Source of the DNA: Bacteroidota bacterium
Lineage (GTDB): Bacteria > Bacteroidota > Bacteroidia > Flavobacteriales_D > Crocinitomicaceae
Direction of reading: 5' to 3'
Length of the DNA stretch: 64,000 bases
Assembly: GCA_016192075.1 (NCBI GenBank)
Contig: JACPUU010000012.1
Location: forward strand, 620,001-684,000
In this document: positions 1-9,600 of the stretch, piece after piece
Layout of the letters: every line of letters begins with the position of its first letter
How positions within the stretch are numbered: the stretch's first letter is position 1
Notes under the pieces: generated by a model
Databases searched by the model: none
What the model was told of the DNA's origin: nothing
What the model saw: the letters and a program-made list of their open reading frames with translations, nothing else
Program-made: the position numbers and the translations under genes

Positions 1-19
1 AGCTAATAAATCTGGCAAT

Positions 20-652
20 CTAGCGTAATCTGACGTATTTTCCTTTCAGTGAATTTTCTGCTACATAATTGAGCGGTGGGTCATCTGTCTTCATGCACAG
101 TTCCAGAAAGTCCTTAGTAATGTCAGATGACCAGCCCGCGCAAGCAGCAGCCAAGCCATAACGAGGATCCATCATTCCCCTGGGTCTCACTTCGCCAAAA
201 TTTCTGCATAGTTCAATGATAGTGCGTTGATTTTCTTCTGCCGGAATCATCTTATCATACCCTAATGCATCAAGAGCGCCTTCTTTGGCTGAATAGGTAC
301 CCTTGTTTAGAATTTCGATTACCACAGAAACATCATTTAACGATTCCCTGGATAACCTTACTAAAGCAAGTGCCCCTTCACTTTTTATCATTTCATATTC
401 TGCTTCAGAGAAAACAATTTTTCTAATCAGTTCGGATGCAGCCGTACATCTTTGTAATCCAATCGTTTTTAAGAGTTCCACTTTTGTTTCCCAATGAGAA
501 AGATCAATCTCAAGCGCTAAACTTTCTATCAGCGCCTTACAGACATCAGGATGCAGAACTGCTCTTAATTTGATCGCTGCCTTTCTTCGCTTTACTGTAG
601 ATTTGTCTATCAGATTCTCTAGTAACCCGGCTATATTTTCTGGACTTCCCAT
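20..652 (-). CDS. HEAT-like repeat protein, possible second immunity/accessory gene
   Basis: This 210-residue protein looks entirely alpha-helical. It has repeated helix pairs of the HEAT/armadillo kind, for example around 'KRRKAAIKLRAVLHPDVCKAL' near residue 21 and 'SAKEGALDALGYDKMIPAEE' near residue 120. There is no signal peptide or membrane segment, so it is probably cytoplasmic. Its ATG lies 22 bases inside the end of the 88-residue gene upstream, so the two are probably translationally coupled. Together they follow the HNH toxin gene. From this position I infer an immunity or toxin-binding role, because HEAT-repeat proteins are common protein-binding scaffolds. The family itself gives no specific function. 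Confidence 0.6.
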   Translation of the reverse strand: MGSPENIAGLLENLIDKSTVKRRKAAIKLRAVLHPDVCKALIESLALEIDLSHWETKVELLKTIGLQRCTAASELIRKIVFSEAEYEMIKSEGALALVRLSRESLNDVSVVIEILNKGTYSAKEGALDALGYDKMIPAEENQRTIIELCRNFGEVRPRGMMDPRYGLAAACAGWSSDITKDFLELCMKTDDPPLNYVAENSLKGKYVRLR

Positions 653-897
653 TTTTCGGTTGTATTTTTACGGCTTGCAGAGAAGCCCTTCTGTAAATTT
701 AGTATTTCACGAATTGAACTATCCAATTCAACTATTTGTGACAAAGAGACAATAGCGGCATTATCTTCATCCAATTCTTCATCGCCAAAAAATTGCCAAT
801 CATCCTCTTCATCGTGAAAGACAAATAGTATTGGCGATTTGTGATCTAAAACACTCATCGTTGTGAAAACGGTCTGATTTTCATTCATAGTTATCAA
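631..897 (-). CDS. Small acidic protein, candidate immunity protein for the HNH toxin
   Basis: This 88-residue, strongly acidic protein carries the segment 'FVFHDEEDDWQFFGDEE' at about residues 26-42. It ends in a pattern (I-x-E-I-L, then G-F-x-A-x-R, then W) that resembles a widespread small bacterial family of unknown function. The start codon is 2 bases after the stop of the HNH toxin gene, the usual place for an immunity gene. An acidic surface is typical of proteins that cover basic nuclease domains. The immunity role is inferred from position and charge, not from a recognised immunity domain. Confidence 0.6.
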   Translation of the reverse strand: MITMNENQTVFTTMSVLDHKSPILFVFHDEEDDWQFFGDEELDEDNAAIVSLSQIVELDSSIREILNLQKGFSASRKNTTEKWEVQKI

Positions 898-899
898 AG

Positions 900-3800
900 T
901 TAATGATTACTTTTTTTCAAATTCTGAGTTTTTGACAGAACTTGCGCATTTTTGTAAGAATTAGAACCCCCCATAGATTTTGGAGTAACATGATCCACCT
1001 CGGCTTGGCTCATATTTGCTTTTTGACCTGATTTTGATTGTATAGGCTCATCCAAGATACTACCATCTAAATCACTCCTGAGAACACCATCATTATGTTG
1101 CTTATTCCGCTCCAAAATTTTTCTTTTTTGAGCCGGAGTAAATTTTTTGCCCTTACCTACAAACTTACTATCAATTAGATCTGAATAATCTGCAGGTCCT
1201 TTCCATTTTCCAACTTTTTTGCGAGTGACTAATTTAAGAATCTTCTTAATTAACTTTCTAATCCCTCTCGCCCCACCCTGATATAATTTCTGCATTCCCC
1301 TGAAGATCTTTTGAGATGCAGCCACTGTCATTCCTACAAACTTTTTACCGCTTGTGATCATTCCCTTAGCCCAGGCACCCGGTTTGGTAATGAGCTTTAA
1401 GAGAGAGCGGCCAACTTTCATAGTTCCACCTATAATAGCAGTTGGGTTAATAGAGAATTTACCAATACCAACGGCTGAGAGACCGGTCATAAATCCTTCG
1501 ATGTCTTCTTGTGCGCCCTGACCTGCGGCGAGCGTATCTTTAGAATCTTGTGCGGCGCCGGCTTCGGTGGTATGTTTGAGACCTAATAAATAGTTGAATG
1601 CCATAGCAAAGCCCCCTGTCCAGAGCGCCCAATAACCCAGTGTTGCCATCACTGTTTTGAGCCAGATCATAATCGGGAGATTGAGCGGGGCAGAAAATCC
1701 CCAGGTCAGCACAATCATTAATGCGCCTAAGGCCCATACTACTCCAGCAGCAATTACCCCTTTTACAAAAAGCTTAGTGAGGCCTTCGCTGATATCAGCG
1801 CCGCTTGTGAGTAAATTGCCAAGCGGATCTTTTTTCCAGGCTTCGGGATTAAACAGGTTGAATGCCCCGGTTGCAATCTGGCTCACATTGTCTACTAATC
1901 CCGCTTTAATAGAGGTAAGCGTGAACATTTCAAACAAAATGCCCGGCACATCGGCAAACTTAATGTTACTCATTTGGTTCCAGAACGCCTGGCGAGCCAG
2001 CTTACTATGCAGGTTTTCTTTGTCGAGCATAGTAAGGTGTGAGTAGTTCTGGTCAACAATCCGGATTGGCCGTTGCAATTTGAGCGCACGACTGCTTTCG
2101 ATAGCACCAATGAGATTCGCCCGCGGATCACGTTCAAGAGCTTCCTGCTCCTCTTGCTGGCTTGATTTTTCTTCGTTGAAATTAAGAATGGTACGGCCGC
2201 TCTTGGCATCTGTATGCGAAATTCCGCCGGCATTGGCATCCTGTTCGGCCTGGGCTGCCTGAGCTTCTTCCATAGCTGCCTGCTTGTCCTCCATTTCTTG
2301 CAGCGTGAGCTGTAGCTTGATAACCTCGTCGTCAGTCATTTCACTTAAAAGCTCATCCTGCTCTTCCGCTGACATAATTGCCAATTGACACACAAGCATT
2401 TCCTCTGGCGTAAATTGTTCCTCACCTGCATCTTCCGGTTTTATTTCTTCGGCCTGGCTGCCGCTTTGCTGTTCTTTCTGTGCTTGTTCCTCCGCCTGTT
2501 CTTTTGATGGAACCGCTCCCATTTCGCTGTAATATTCGGTTTGGATACCGTGCATTTCCGATTCAATGATCTGACTTGCACGGATAAGTTCATCACCGCT
2601 TTTCGCAGTTTCGGTAGATGCTTTCAGAATCTCGGCAGGTGTTCCGGCATTTTCATCAAGCTGTGTTTGAGTCTCAGAATTTTGAGCACGCATTTGCTCA
2701 AGCAAAGACCGCCCTTCTGCAAGGTCAGTATCAATCTGTCCTGCATTTTCTTCTGTTTGCGCATTGTCAACAAACGCTTGCTCCGAATCCACTACCTGCT
2801 GATCGGCGCGTTGCTTAGACGCCGTAAAGGCATCAAAAATACCAATTGCACCTTCAGCGGTTCCATCTGCCCCATCCGAAATATCGCCTGAATCGGCCAT
2901 GGCCTCAGGGTCCGTTTGTTTCTGATCGTCTACCTCTTTTTGTTGCTCTTCAGATTCGCCGGCAAGGCTTGCAGAATTACCCATCTCACCGCCAGCTTTG
3001 GCGCCTAACTTACCGGCCTCTTCAAACGTCCACTGTGCTTTTTCCTGCGCAACCTGTACGGCAGGTTTCAATAAATCGTCGTTGTAACCTTGCCACTCTT
3101 CTACGCGAATACCGGCCCCTTGTTCATAGGCGGTAGTTGTATCTACTTTTTCCTGCACTTCACCAACGGCTGCAGTTGCGCGGTGTGATTCAACCTCAGC
3201 CTGGTAGGCTTCAATTTGCAACTGGTAACCAATCTCGCGATATTTCTGCGCATAATTGGTGAGGTGAATCAACTTCATGTCGTTCTCCGCGTTGGCCGGT
3301 AACCAATCCCCGGCAGAATCTTTGGCTCTTTTTAATTCTGGCTCAACGACCGCCTCTGGTTCTTTCGGGAACGGAACACTTTCTGCTTCGATGTTCGCAA
3401 GCATAATATCAACGCGTGTTGCATCGGCCGCAGCTAAATTGAACAGTGAAACATCCTGCTCCTTGCCATCTCCTTCGTCGGTAGTTGGTTTGGCGTTAAT
3501 GCCCTGTGCAAGGTTTTGTTTGCTTGTTTCGATGTTTCCTTTCTGCCCGCCGGGACGATCTTTTACGGGATCAACGGCACCTGTATCCACCAATTCATCC
3601 TGACCATCTTTCGCTTCGCTCCTGTCAAAATCGCTAGCCTCTTCTTTGTCAACAGGCTCGCTCATTTTTTCATCAATCTCTTCCTGATCAACATCTTCAG
3701 CTATCCTCTCACTGGTTTTTTCATCTGCCTTGTCACCGTCACCGGACGTATCTTCTTTTTCTACTTTTTTATCCGGCGGCATAATTGGTACCTTGAACTG

Positions 3801-4973
3801 AGCTTGTACAGCATCACCTGAAGATTCGCCAGAAGCGCCCTGCTGAATGGTATGTGTTAACTCATGCGCGAGCAGGCTTTTTCCTCCACTGCTGTTACCG
3901 TCAAATTGTCCCGAATTGAAATAAATATCGCTTTCGTTGGTAAATGCTTTTGCATTGATCTGCTTATTCATGGACTGCGCAGTGGAATCCGTATGGATCT
4001 TCACATTGCCAAAATCCCTTCCTCCAAATCGCGATTCCATTTCCGACTTCGTTTCGTCAGGCATTGATTTTCCACCACCTTTTGAAGATTTGAGTGAAGA
4101 TTCAAAACCGGCATCCGGTTGAGATGAGCCTTCGCCTTTGAGTTGTAGCTTTTCATTTTCAGAACGAAGCGTTTTCAGATTCTTTTGGTTCTCCGTTTTG
4201 GTTGGTGGTTTTAAATTTTCTTCCTCTGCCCGTTGAATATGTTTGGCATTGACGAAGTCGTTCGGGATATCTTCTTTTTCAGTATTGAGTTCCGGCTGAA
4301 TATCTGCCTTTTGCTGAACGAATGATTTTAGCGATACTTTTTCCTCCTTTGCCCCGCCATAAGCGGTTGGAGTGCTTGTGGTTTCCAGTAGAAACTTAGA
4401 ATCCGGATTGGCCATACCCGTTCCAACCGTACCCGCTGCAATGGGATCAACGGTTTTATCATCACTACTTTTTTTGCCTGCGACCGGAGCTTCTTCTTTT
4501 TCCAGGGCCCGCTGAACTTCCGGCTTTGTATCTATTTCTTCTTCTTTTGGCTGGAACTCTTTTTCACCAGTTGCAGAAGAAGTTTGTAAGAATGATTTTT
4601 TACTGATCGTATTTTCTTCGCTGCCTGGCATTGTCTGCAACTGCTCTTCCTCATTCCGCTGAACCGCTTTCGATTTAGACTGAACACCTTCTTCAACCGG
4701 TGCGAACTCAACTTTCTGCACCAAAGGCTTCGACATTACCGAATCAGCAGTCTGATCAGCCTCCTGTTCAAACTTATCACCAGGCTCACCCATATTCAGC
4801 TTAGCCTGAATACCGGCATGCATCGCTGAAAGACTACTTTGATTTTTGGTATTAACAAAAGCAGTATCATTTGCAAAGGATTTTTTCTGAACCTCAGTAT
4901 CGGTTTCTTTGCGCTGAACCTTAGAGGTTTTAGCGGGTACGTTTTTTGGTATGTTTGCTGCGTGTGTTGCCAA
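900..4973 (-). CDS. eCIS cargo: DUF4157 polymorphic toxin with C-terminal HNH nuclease
   Basis: This 1357-residue protein has five visible parts. The first is a leader with the motif 'MHAGIQAKLNMGEPGDKFEQ' near residues 51-70, shared with the second toxin. The second is a DUF4157 domain around residues 300-385 with an HExxH signature in 'LLAHELTHTIQQG' near residue 370. The third is a long Glu/Gln-rich coiled coil. The fourth is a hydrophobic stretch of two or three membrane segments near 1055-1125, followed by a Lys/Arg-rich region. The fifth is a C-terminal HNH nuclease domain with Asp1327-His1328 in 'QAEVDHVTPKSMGG' and Asn1342. DUF4157 proteins are established eCIS-associated cargo. I infer that this toxin is loaded in the eCIS and cuts target DNA. 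The gene has its own 5' gap, so it may be transcribed separately from the main operon. Confidence 0.85.
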   Translation of the reverse strand: MATHAANIPKNVPAKTSKVQRKETDTEVQKKSFANDTAFVNTKNQSSLSAMHAGIQAKLNMGEPGDKFEQEADQTADSVMSKPLVQKVEFAPVEEGVQSKSKAVQRNEEEQLQTMPGSEENTISKKSFLQTSSATGEKEFQPKEEEIDTKPEVQRALEKEEAPVAGKKSSDDKTVDPIAAGTVGTGMANPDSKFLLETTSTPTAYGGAKEEKVSLKSFVQQKADIQPELNTEKEDIPNDFVNAKHIQRAEEENLKPPTKTENQKNLKTLRSENEKLQLKGEGSSQPDAGFESSLKSSKGGGKSMPDETKSEMESRFGGRDFGNVKIHTDSTAQSMNKQINAKAFTNESDIYFNSGQFDGNSSGGKSLLAHELTHTIQQGASGESSGDAVQAQFKVPIMPPDKKVEKEDTSGDGDKADEKTSERIAEDVDQEEIDEKMSEPVDKEEASDFDRSEAKDGQDELVDTGAVDPVKDRPGGQKGNIETSKQNLAQGINAKPTTDEGDGKEQDVSLFNLAAADATRVDIMLANIEAESVPFPKEPEAVVEPELKRAKDSAGDWLPANAENDMKLIHLTNYAQKYREIGYQLQIEAYQAEVESHRATAAVGEVQEKVDTTTAYEQGAGIRVEEWQGYNDDLLKPAVQVAQEKAQWTFEEAGKLGAKAGGEMGNSASLAGESEEQQKEVDDQKQTDPEAMADSGDISDGADGTAEGAIGIFDAFTASKQRADQQVVDSEQAFVDNAQTEENAGQIDTDLAEGRSLLEQMRAQNSETQTQLDENAGTPAEILKASTETAKSGDELIRASQIIESEMHGIQTEYYSEMGAVPSKEQAEEQAQKEQQSGSQAEEIKPEDAGEEQFTPEEMLVCQLAIMSAEEQDELLSEMTDDEVIKLQLTLQEMEDKQAAMEEAQAAQAEQDANAGGISHTDAKSGRTILNFNEEKSSQQEEQEALERDPRANLIGAIESSRALKLQRPIRIVDQNYSHLTMLDKENLHSKLARQAFWNQMSNIKFADVPGILFEMFTLTSIKAGLVDNVSQIATGAFNLFNPEAWKKDPLGNLLTSGADISEGLTKLFVKGVIAAGVVWALGALMIVLTWGFSAPLNLPIMIWLKTVMATLGYWALWTGGFAMAFNYLLGLKHTTEAGAAQDSKDTLAAGQGAQEDIEGFMTGLSAVGIGKFSINPTAIIGGTMKVGRSLLKLITKPGAWAKGMITSGKKFVGMTVAASQKIFRGMQKLYQGGARGIRKLIKKILKLVTRKKVGKWKGPADYSDLIDSKFVGKGKKFTPAQKRKILERNKQHNDGVLRSDLDGSILDEPIQSKSGQKANMSQAEVDHVTPKSMGGSNSYKNAQVLSKTQNLKKSNH

Positions 4974-5076
4974 AACCTGGTATCAAAAATGTGTCCTGGG
5001 TGAGGACGGTTTTCCCTGTTTTAATTTATGATGTTATGGAGAAATGGCACTGGACAAAATTGAACGTGTGACACAA

Positions 5077-5113
5077 GCTGTTCCAATTCCATAAAGAATG
5101 GTTGACAAAGCCC
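5077..5113 (-). pseudogene. Fragment of a DUF4157-toxin transmembrane region
   Basis: About 33 bases here match, with roughly 30 identities, the stretch of the papain-fold toxin gene at 7561-7597, in the same orientation. On the minus strand it reads 'LSTILYGIGTA', against 'LSTILAGIGTA' in the membrane segment of the intact toxin. The frame has no plausible start and soon stops. It is best read as debris from a former toxin gene upstream of the HNH toxin. Confidence 0.55.
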
Positions 5114-5141
5114 GAGTGAGCTGAAGCAAACCGACACACAA

Positions 5142-5392
5142 TTAAAGACAAATTACATTTAGGCCTTTTTTTGAAGTGTCAATCACATTCAGCAAATCCA
5201 AATCAAGTTCTACGTTCCGAAGTGCACCATCAGAAACAATAAAAGATATAACTTCCTCATAAATTAATCTCATCCCAATCCACAGATCATCCTTTCGGGT
5301 AATAGACTTTCCTGATCTTTAAACTTGTCGAAATAATTACGTGTTGCAAGATTAATAATGGTCGTTTTAATTTTATCTGATGTTATGATAAA
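5142..5392 (-). pseudogene. Decayed small gene, probably a former immunity gene
   Basis: The minus strand reads like a real protein, but in two frames. One frame gives 'FIITSDKIKTTI' and continues to 'NYFDKFKDQES' (about 5392 to 5300). The next gives 'SGKSITRKDDLWIGM' followed by 'RLIYEEVISFIVSDGALRN', and ends at the stop at 5142-5144. The downstream part alone can be a 43-residue ORF from an ATG at 5273. In-frame stops lie upstream and a frame change occurs near 5300-5318. I do not recognise the family. Its place between toxin genes suggests an immunity gene that has lost its partner. Confidence 0.5.
5296..5340 (-). repeat. Degenerate repeat, copy 1 (partner at 6227-6270)
   Basis: About 40 bases are shared with 6227-6270, including the core 'ACTTTCCTGA' and, after a few differences, 'AACTTGTCGAAA' on the plus strand. 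In both copies the minus strand can be read as FDK-x-x-x-QES-x-LP. The repeat is probably a remnant of two related genes rather than a regulatory site, because copy 1 lies inside the decayed small gene. Confidence 0.5.
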
Positions 5393-5508
5393 TTATTCAA
5401 CGATGATTTATTCAATAAAGCTTGCTATTCTGAAGAATTAACAGTACGATCCTATGTGGTATTCTGAGAATATTTCCAGGAAACTTTTACACCCGAAGCT
5501 ATAATCAG

Positions 5509-5664
5509 CTAACCCTGACCGACTGCATTTGAAAGATTTGAATTTACTGCTTTATTAAGCTCAGGTGCGGGCTCCGTTATAGCATCCAAATTGGTATTTT
5601 TCTTCAAGAGGACAGATGCTTGCGCGCGAAAGTCATCATTCAATTTTGACATCAACTTTTGCAT
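5509..5664 (-). CDS. Small ORF overlapping the 119-residue orphan
   Basis: An ATG at 5664 opens a 51-residue frame beginning 'MQKLMSKLNDDFRAQASVLL' and ending 'NKAVNSNLSNAVGQG'. It overlaps the last 29 bases of the upstream gene in another frame. The frame also stays open upstream to a TTG at 5706. Its composition looks coding (helical, mixed charge), but I recognise no family. It may be a small coupled gene, or the displaced 3' end of the upstream gene after a frameshift. Confidence 0.35.
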   Translation of the reverse strand: MQKLMSKLNDDFRAQASVLLKKNTNLDAITEPAPELNKAVNSNLSNAVGQG

Positions 5665-5995
5665 CTGTGAACTCGTATACCATCCAGCTTCCGCTCTCTT
5701 TTCCAAATCCTCTTAAGAATAATTGCTGATCTTTCTGTTCCACTTCCTGGATGAGCTCAAATGGCTCAGAATTTTCCGTCGGATCAATCAAGACTTCCCT
5801 GGTTTTTCCCATCTCATCTATCTCATATATTTTTATCGAAACACCTGACCAGGCACTTATTTTTATACTTGTTGCGCCCCGGTGTTTGCTATTTGTGATA
5901 TCATAACTACCAGAAAAACTAATACACAAGGAATTACTATCTCTCAGCGTGGATGTGACCTTATAGTCGGCGAAACTCAATTCGTTAATTTGCAT
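5636..5995 (-). CDS. Hypothetical 119-residue protein, orphan immunity candidate
   Basis: This short soluble protein has a probable beta-rich fold and no signal peptide. Recognisable segments are 'ADYKVTSTLRDSNSLCISFSG' near the start and 'GFGKESGSWMVYEFTDAKVD' near the end. I do not recognise its family. It stands alone between two gaps that hold gene debris, 394 bases behind the immunity candidate of the papain-fold toxin. Orphan immunity genes left after toxin exchange are common in polymorphic-toxin loci, which is the basis of the suggestion. Confidence 0.45.
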   Translation of the reverse strand: MQINELSFADYKVTSTLRDSNSLCISFSGSYDITNSKHRGATSIKISAWSGVSIKIYEIDEMGKTREVLIDPTENSEPFELIQEVEQKDQQLFLRGFGKESGSWMVYEFTDAKVDVKIE

Positions 5996-6141
5996 ACTTA
6001 ATTTGGTTTAATTGTTAGCCTTAGTGAACTAAAGCTAATCATTACCACCGCACTCCAACACCTGTCATTTTAATTTTAGAACTGGTGGCATTCGAGAATT
6101 TCCAACAATTTATTCTATCCTCGCACAATTGCCAAAAAACT

Positions 6142-6366
6142 TCAACTTAGTTTGATACTCACAAGATTTAATTTTTCTGGTTCCTGTAGATCATTGACAT
6201 ACCATTTATGAATAAATCTGCTTCCTGGCAATATACTTTCCTGACCGTTCAACTTGTCGAAAGTAACAAAAGGAAAAACAGCAAAAAAGAAAATAGAATC
6301 AATGCTATTAGAAAAAAATGATACTAATCTAAAAATTAATGTCCTATGCTCTTTGTGAGAGGTTAT
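6142..6366 (-). other. Open frame without a start codon, likely gene debris
   Basis: This stretch within the 394-base gap stays open for 75 codons on the minus strand and contains 'TFDKLNGQESILPGSRFIHK', which parallels the decayed gene at 5142-5392. No ATG, GTG or TTG start is visible in the frame, so I do not call a gene. The rest of the gap (5996-6141 and 6367-6389) shows nothing I can identify. Confidence 0.3.
6227..6270 (-). repeat. Degenerate repeat, copy 2 (partner at 5296-5340)
   Basis: This copy carries the plus-strand core 'ACTTTCCTGA' and 'AACTTGTCGAAAG' in the same order as copy 1. It lies in the gap between the first toxin-immunity pair and the 119-residue orphan. The shared minus-strand reading FDK-x-x-x-QES suggests common descent from a gene. 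Confidence 0.5.
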
Positions 6367-6389
6367 TTATTCGTAATAGATTCTATGCC

Positions 6390-6692
6390 TTAAGAGGATT
6401 TGCTTTTATCTGATTTCCATTGATCATAATTTTTGAAAAAATTAGTCAATGCGTCCTTTTCATCGTAAGAATAGAACAAAATTATATCTGCCCAAGATTG
6501 CCCACTCTTGATGGCATATCTGTTTTCAGTCCATTTTTGAAATTCCCCTAAAAAAGCAGTATCCATCGCCCCTTCAGTGTCTCTGAAATACCAACCGTCA
6601 ATAAAGGCCTTCAAAGCGTGAATTGACTCCTTGCCAATGTACATAGCTGGCCTTTTTCGGATTAATTCTATGACATCTGTTAATGAATTCAT
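6390..6692 (-). CDS. Candidate immunity protein for the papain-fold toxin
   Basis: This 100-residue protein begins 'MNSLTDVIELIRKRPAMYIG' and continues with an aromatic-rich core, including 'IDGWYFRDTEGAMD' and 'SWADIILFYSYDEKDALTNF'. I associate this general pattern (RPAMYIG near the start, then a sW-x-x-I-I motif) with small proteins seen next to polymorphic toxins, but I cannot name a family with certainty. Its ATG is 3 bases behind the toxin stop codon, which strongly suggests co-translation and an immunity role. It is the last gene of the main eCIS operon. Confidence 0.65.
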   Translation of the reverse strand: MNSLTDVIELIRKRPAMYIGKESIHALKAFIDGWYFRDTEGAMDTAFLGEFQKWTENRYAIKSGQSWADIILFYSYDEKDALTNFFKNYDQWKSDKSKSS

Positions 6693-6695
6693 AAT

Positions 6696-9600
6696 TTAAA
6701 AATTTGTTCTAGTGACTTTAAATCCCTGTGGCGCAAACAAATCATTGAACCATGAATTATAACTTATTCCACCAGGATTTATATTATCAAACACTATTCC
6801 ATCTACCATAATGGCTTGGTGAGTTCCATTGACCGAAATATTTTTTTGCAGCGCATCACTCCATATGTTTCCAGACATTCCTTTATTAGTAGGGGTCTTT
6901 ACATCTAAAATTTCTCCTGTTACGCCAATATCTTTGAGCGTTTCGACCATCTCAGCAACACATTCCTTGCACTCAAAGATACCATACTTTTTTGCAATCT
7001 CAGAAATTGCAGTTCTTGTTTCTGCAGTTAGTTTTTTTAAATTAAGGTTTTCTTCAACTGGTTTGTTTCGAACCTTACTGCCTTTGAAAATATTCCTTAA
7101 CCGGGTCTTACCGCTTTTCATCGCGTTTCCAAAACGGGTCTTACCGCTCTTCATCATATTCCCGAAACGAGTCTTAACACCGCCGAACTTACCACCCAAT
7201 TTCGTTTTACTCATAGCAACCCGGCCGCCAGACCAGGTTTTGAAATTTCCAAACCATTTGCCAACCCTGGTTCCTTTAAGCAAACCTCCAATCTTAGGAC
7301 CGACTCTTGCCCCAATAGTAGCCGTTACCGAAACCATTCCCCTTGTCACATCTTCTGAAACCTGTTCTGAGGTTTGCGCAAGGCCTGTAGACGTTTGAGC
7401 ACAAGCGGCTTTGGCAAGGTCAAGCATAAACATGAGCGCGTTCAGATCCATTGAAATTGGCAGCAGCATTTCTGCCACCGCACCGGCAAACTCAGCCAGC
7501 GGGAAAAAGAAGCTCATCATCGGTATACCAATGATTGCAGTAAATGGCCACCAGGATAAGGCTGTTCCAATTCCGGCAAGAATGGTTGACAAAAGCCATA
7601 AAGAGCCAAATCCTACCAACAAGGAAGTTATAAGACCACTTGTAAACCGCAGCGGCTTAATAAACCATGGATCGTTGCTATAATCCGGGTTCATTAACTG
7701 TGCCATGAACGGCAAAGGATTTAAAGCAACCGATACCATATCCACAAGGAACCCTGAAAAACCAACTTCACTGAAGTATGCGGCTATATTATTGCCAGAA
7801 ACAGAAAGCGCGTACCATCCCTTTTCTCCTCCACTCATGGTCTCGAAATTCTCCCTCATTTCGAGCTCATTCTCAAATAACGCTTTGTTGTAATCGTTGT
7901 TAATCGAATCGAGGTGCTTTTGCCTTGCAACGGGATCATTCAAATACAGTTGAGCGTCATCATCCGTTAAAGGTTTACGCTGAATCGTATCATTGGATGA
8001 CGGATCTTCTTCCTGCCTTCCTGCGCCCGGTACCTGGCTCATTGCAGCATAGTACTCACGCTGCATGGCATGCAGTTTCTTTTCCTGCTGGAATGATTTT
8101 TTGATGGCCTTATCCGCTTGCTTTTCCTGTTTTTCGGCTTTCTTCCGGTGCATTTCGGGTTCTTTGTCCATGGCATCGAAACTGGCCTTGGCCTCTACGT
8201 TCAAAGCTTTATCCGCATGCAGCTTCGCTTCGCTGGTTGCGATATTTTCTTTGGCTTTGTTAAGCTTTTCGGTTGTAACCGCATTTTTTTCTTTTGCAAC
8301 AAGAGCCTCTGAAAGCAAATCAGGAGCGGCCTTTTCGCTCATGTCTTTCATAGTAGCATCTGCCGTTGCTGCATCCTCCCCTGAATTTTCCATTTCACCT
8401 TTTGCCTCTGCACTGTCCTCACTTGCCTCAGGATCTTCCGGCACCTGGTCTGACTTTTGTTCCTCCTCCTTCAGATCCGAATTCAATGAGGCGGTTTCGA
8501 GGCTGGACTCATTGGCTGTCTCGATCATCGCCGGAGCTTCTGCAGCCACCCAATCCGCCCTGCGTTCGGCTTCGTCGCGGTGGACCTCCATGCCTTCAAC
8601 ATGTTCTTTATGCGTTTCGAAATCCAGCAGATTCTTATCAATTACTTCGTTAGACTGGTAAATTCCGGCATAGCCCGCGTGAAGAATACCTGTCAACTCT
8701 TCAGCCTTGGCTTTTTCAACCTCTGCGCCGGTTTTCAGATCATACGCTTTCTTACGATAGATCTGCAGTTGGGCTGTAAGGGCAGCAACCCTTAATTCGT
8801 TCACAGGGTTGGATTCGACCTCTTTGCCTTCACTGTCAACCGCAGGTTTTATTTCAGGTACTTCTACCTCCTTCGGCTCAGCCGGCGGTGTAAAAGTCTC
8901 CGCTTTTGCAAAGGCTGCCGCTGCCTGAGCTTTTGCTATTTCAGCCGGAGTTTTAGGTGCCTTTTTTTGCTGAGGTTCTTCGACCTTCTTTTCTTCCGCA
9001 TTGATATCTCTCTCCTTCTCTACTTCTTTAGCAAGCTTCTCAGATCGTTGATTCAGTTCAGGCGTATTTTTTTGCGGACGGTTCACATCCGGTTTCGCAT
9101 CTTCACTTACTTCAGATTCCTGTTCGTTGATCTCATCGCTCGCAGGTCGCTCATCATCGGGCTCGGGTTTTGCATTCGGATCAACACCATCCTCTTCCAT
9201 CCGCTCCTTAACCCTGTTCTCCGGACCAGTAACATCTTCACTATGCTTATAGTCGTCAACTTTCCGCTGTATCTTATTATCCTCCTTACCAGATATTATT
9301 TGACTAGTATACTCTTCATGAATCCCAAGCTCTGCTGCCAATGGGTCTCCTCCTTCTATTGGCCCCTCATCTCCTGTTTTTTCCTCTACTTTTTTATCTC
9401 CTTTTTCGGCTGTCGGGTCATTTACTTTCTTCTCCTCTTTTTCATTCTCTTTCGCCTGCACCTTATCCTCCGTTGCCCCCTGCTGTATAGTATGCGTCAG
9501 TTCATGTGCCAGTAATTCTTTACCCGAATCACTGTTACTGAATTGACCACTGTTAAAGAAGATGTGATTCTCATTGGTGAAAGCTTTGGATTTCACATCC

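Noticed and set aside
6142..6366. Calling the open frame a gene
   Set aside because: It has no usable start codon and partly low-complexity Phe-rich sequence, so it is listed only as probable debris.
8065..8661. Plus-strand ORF of 198 codons
   Set aside because: It is the reverse shadow of the Glu/Lys-rich coiled coil of the papain-fold toxin. Its Ser/Phe/Ala-rich composition is what antisense of such a coiled coil gives.
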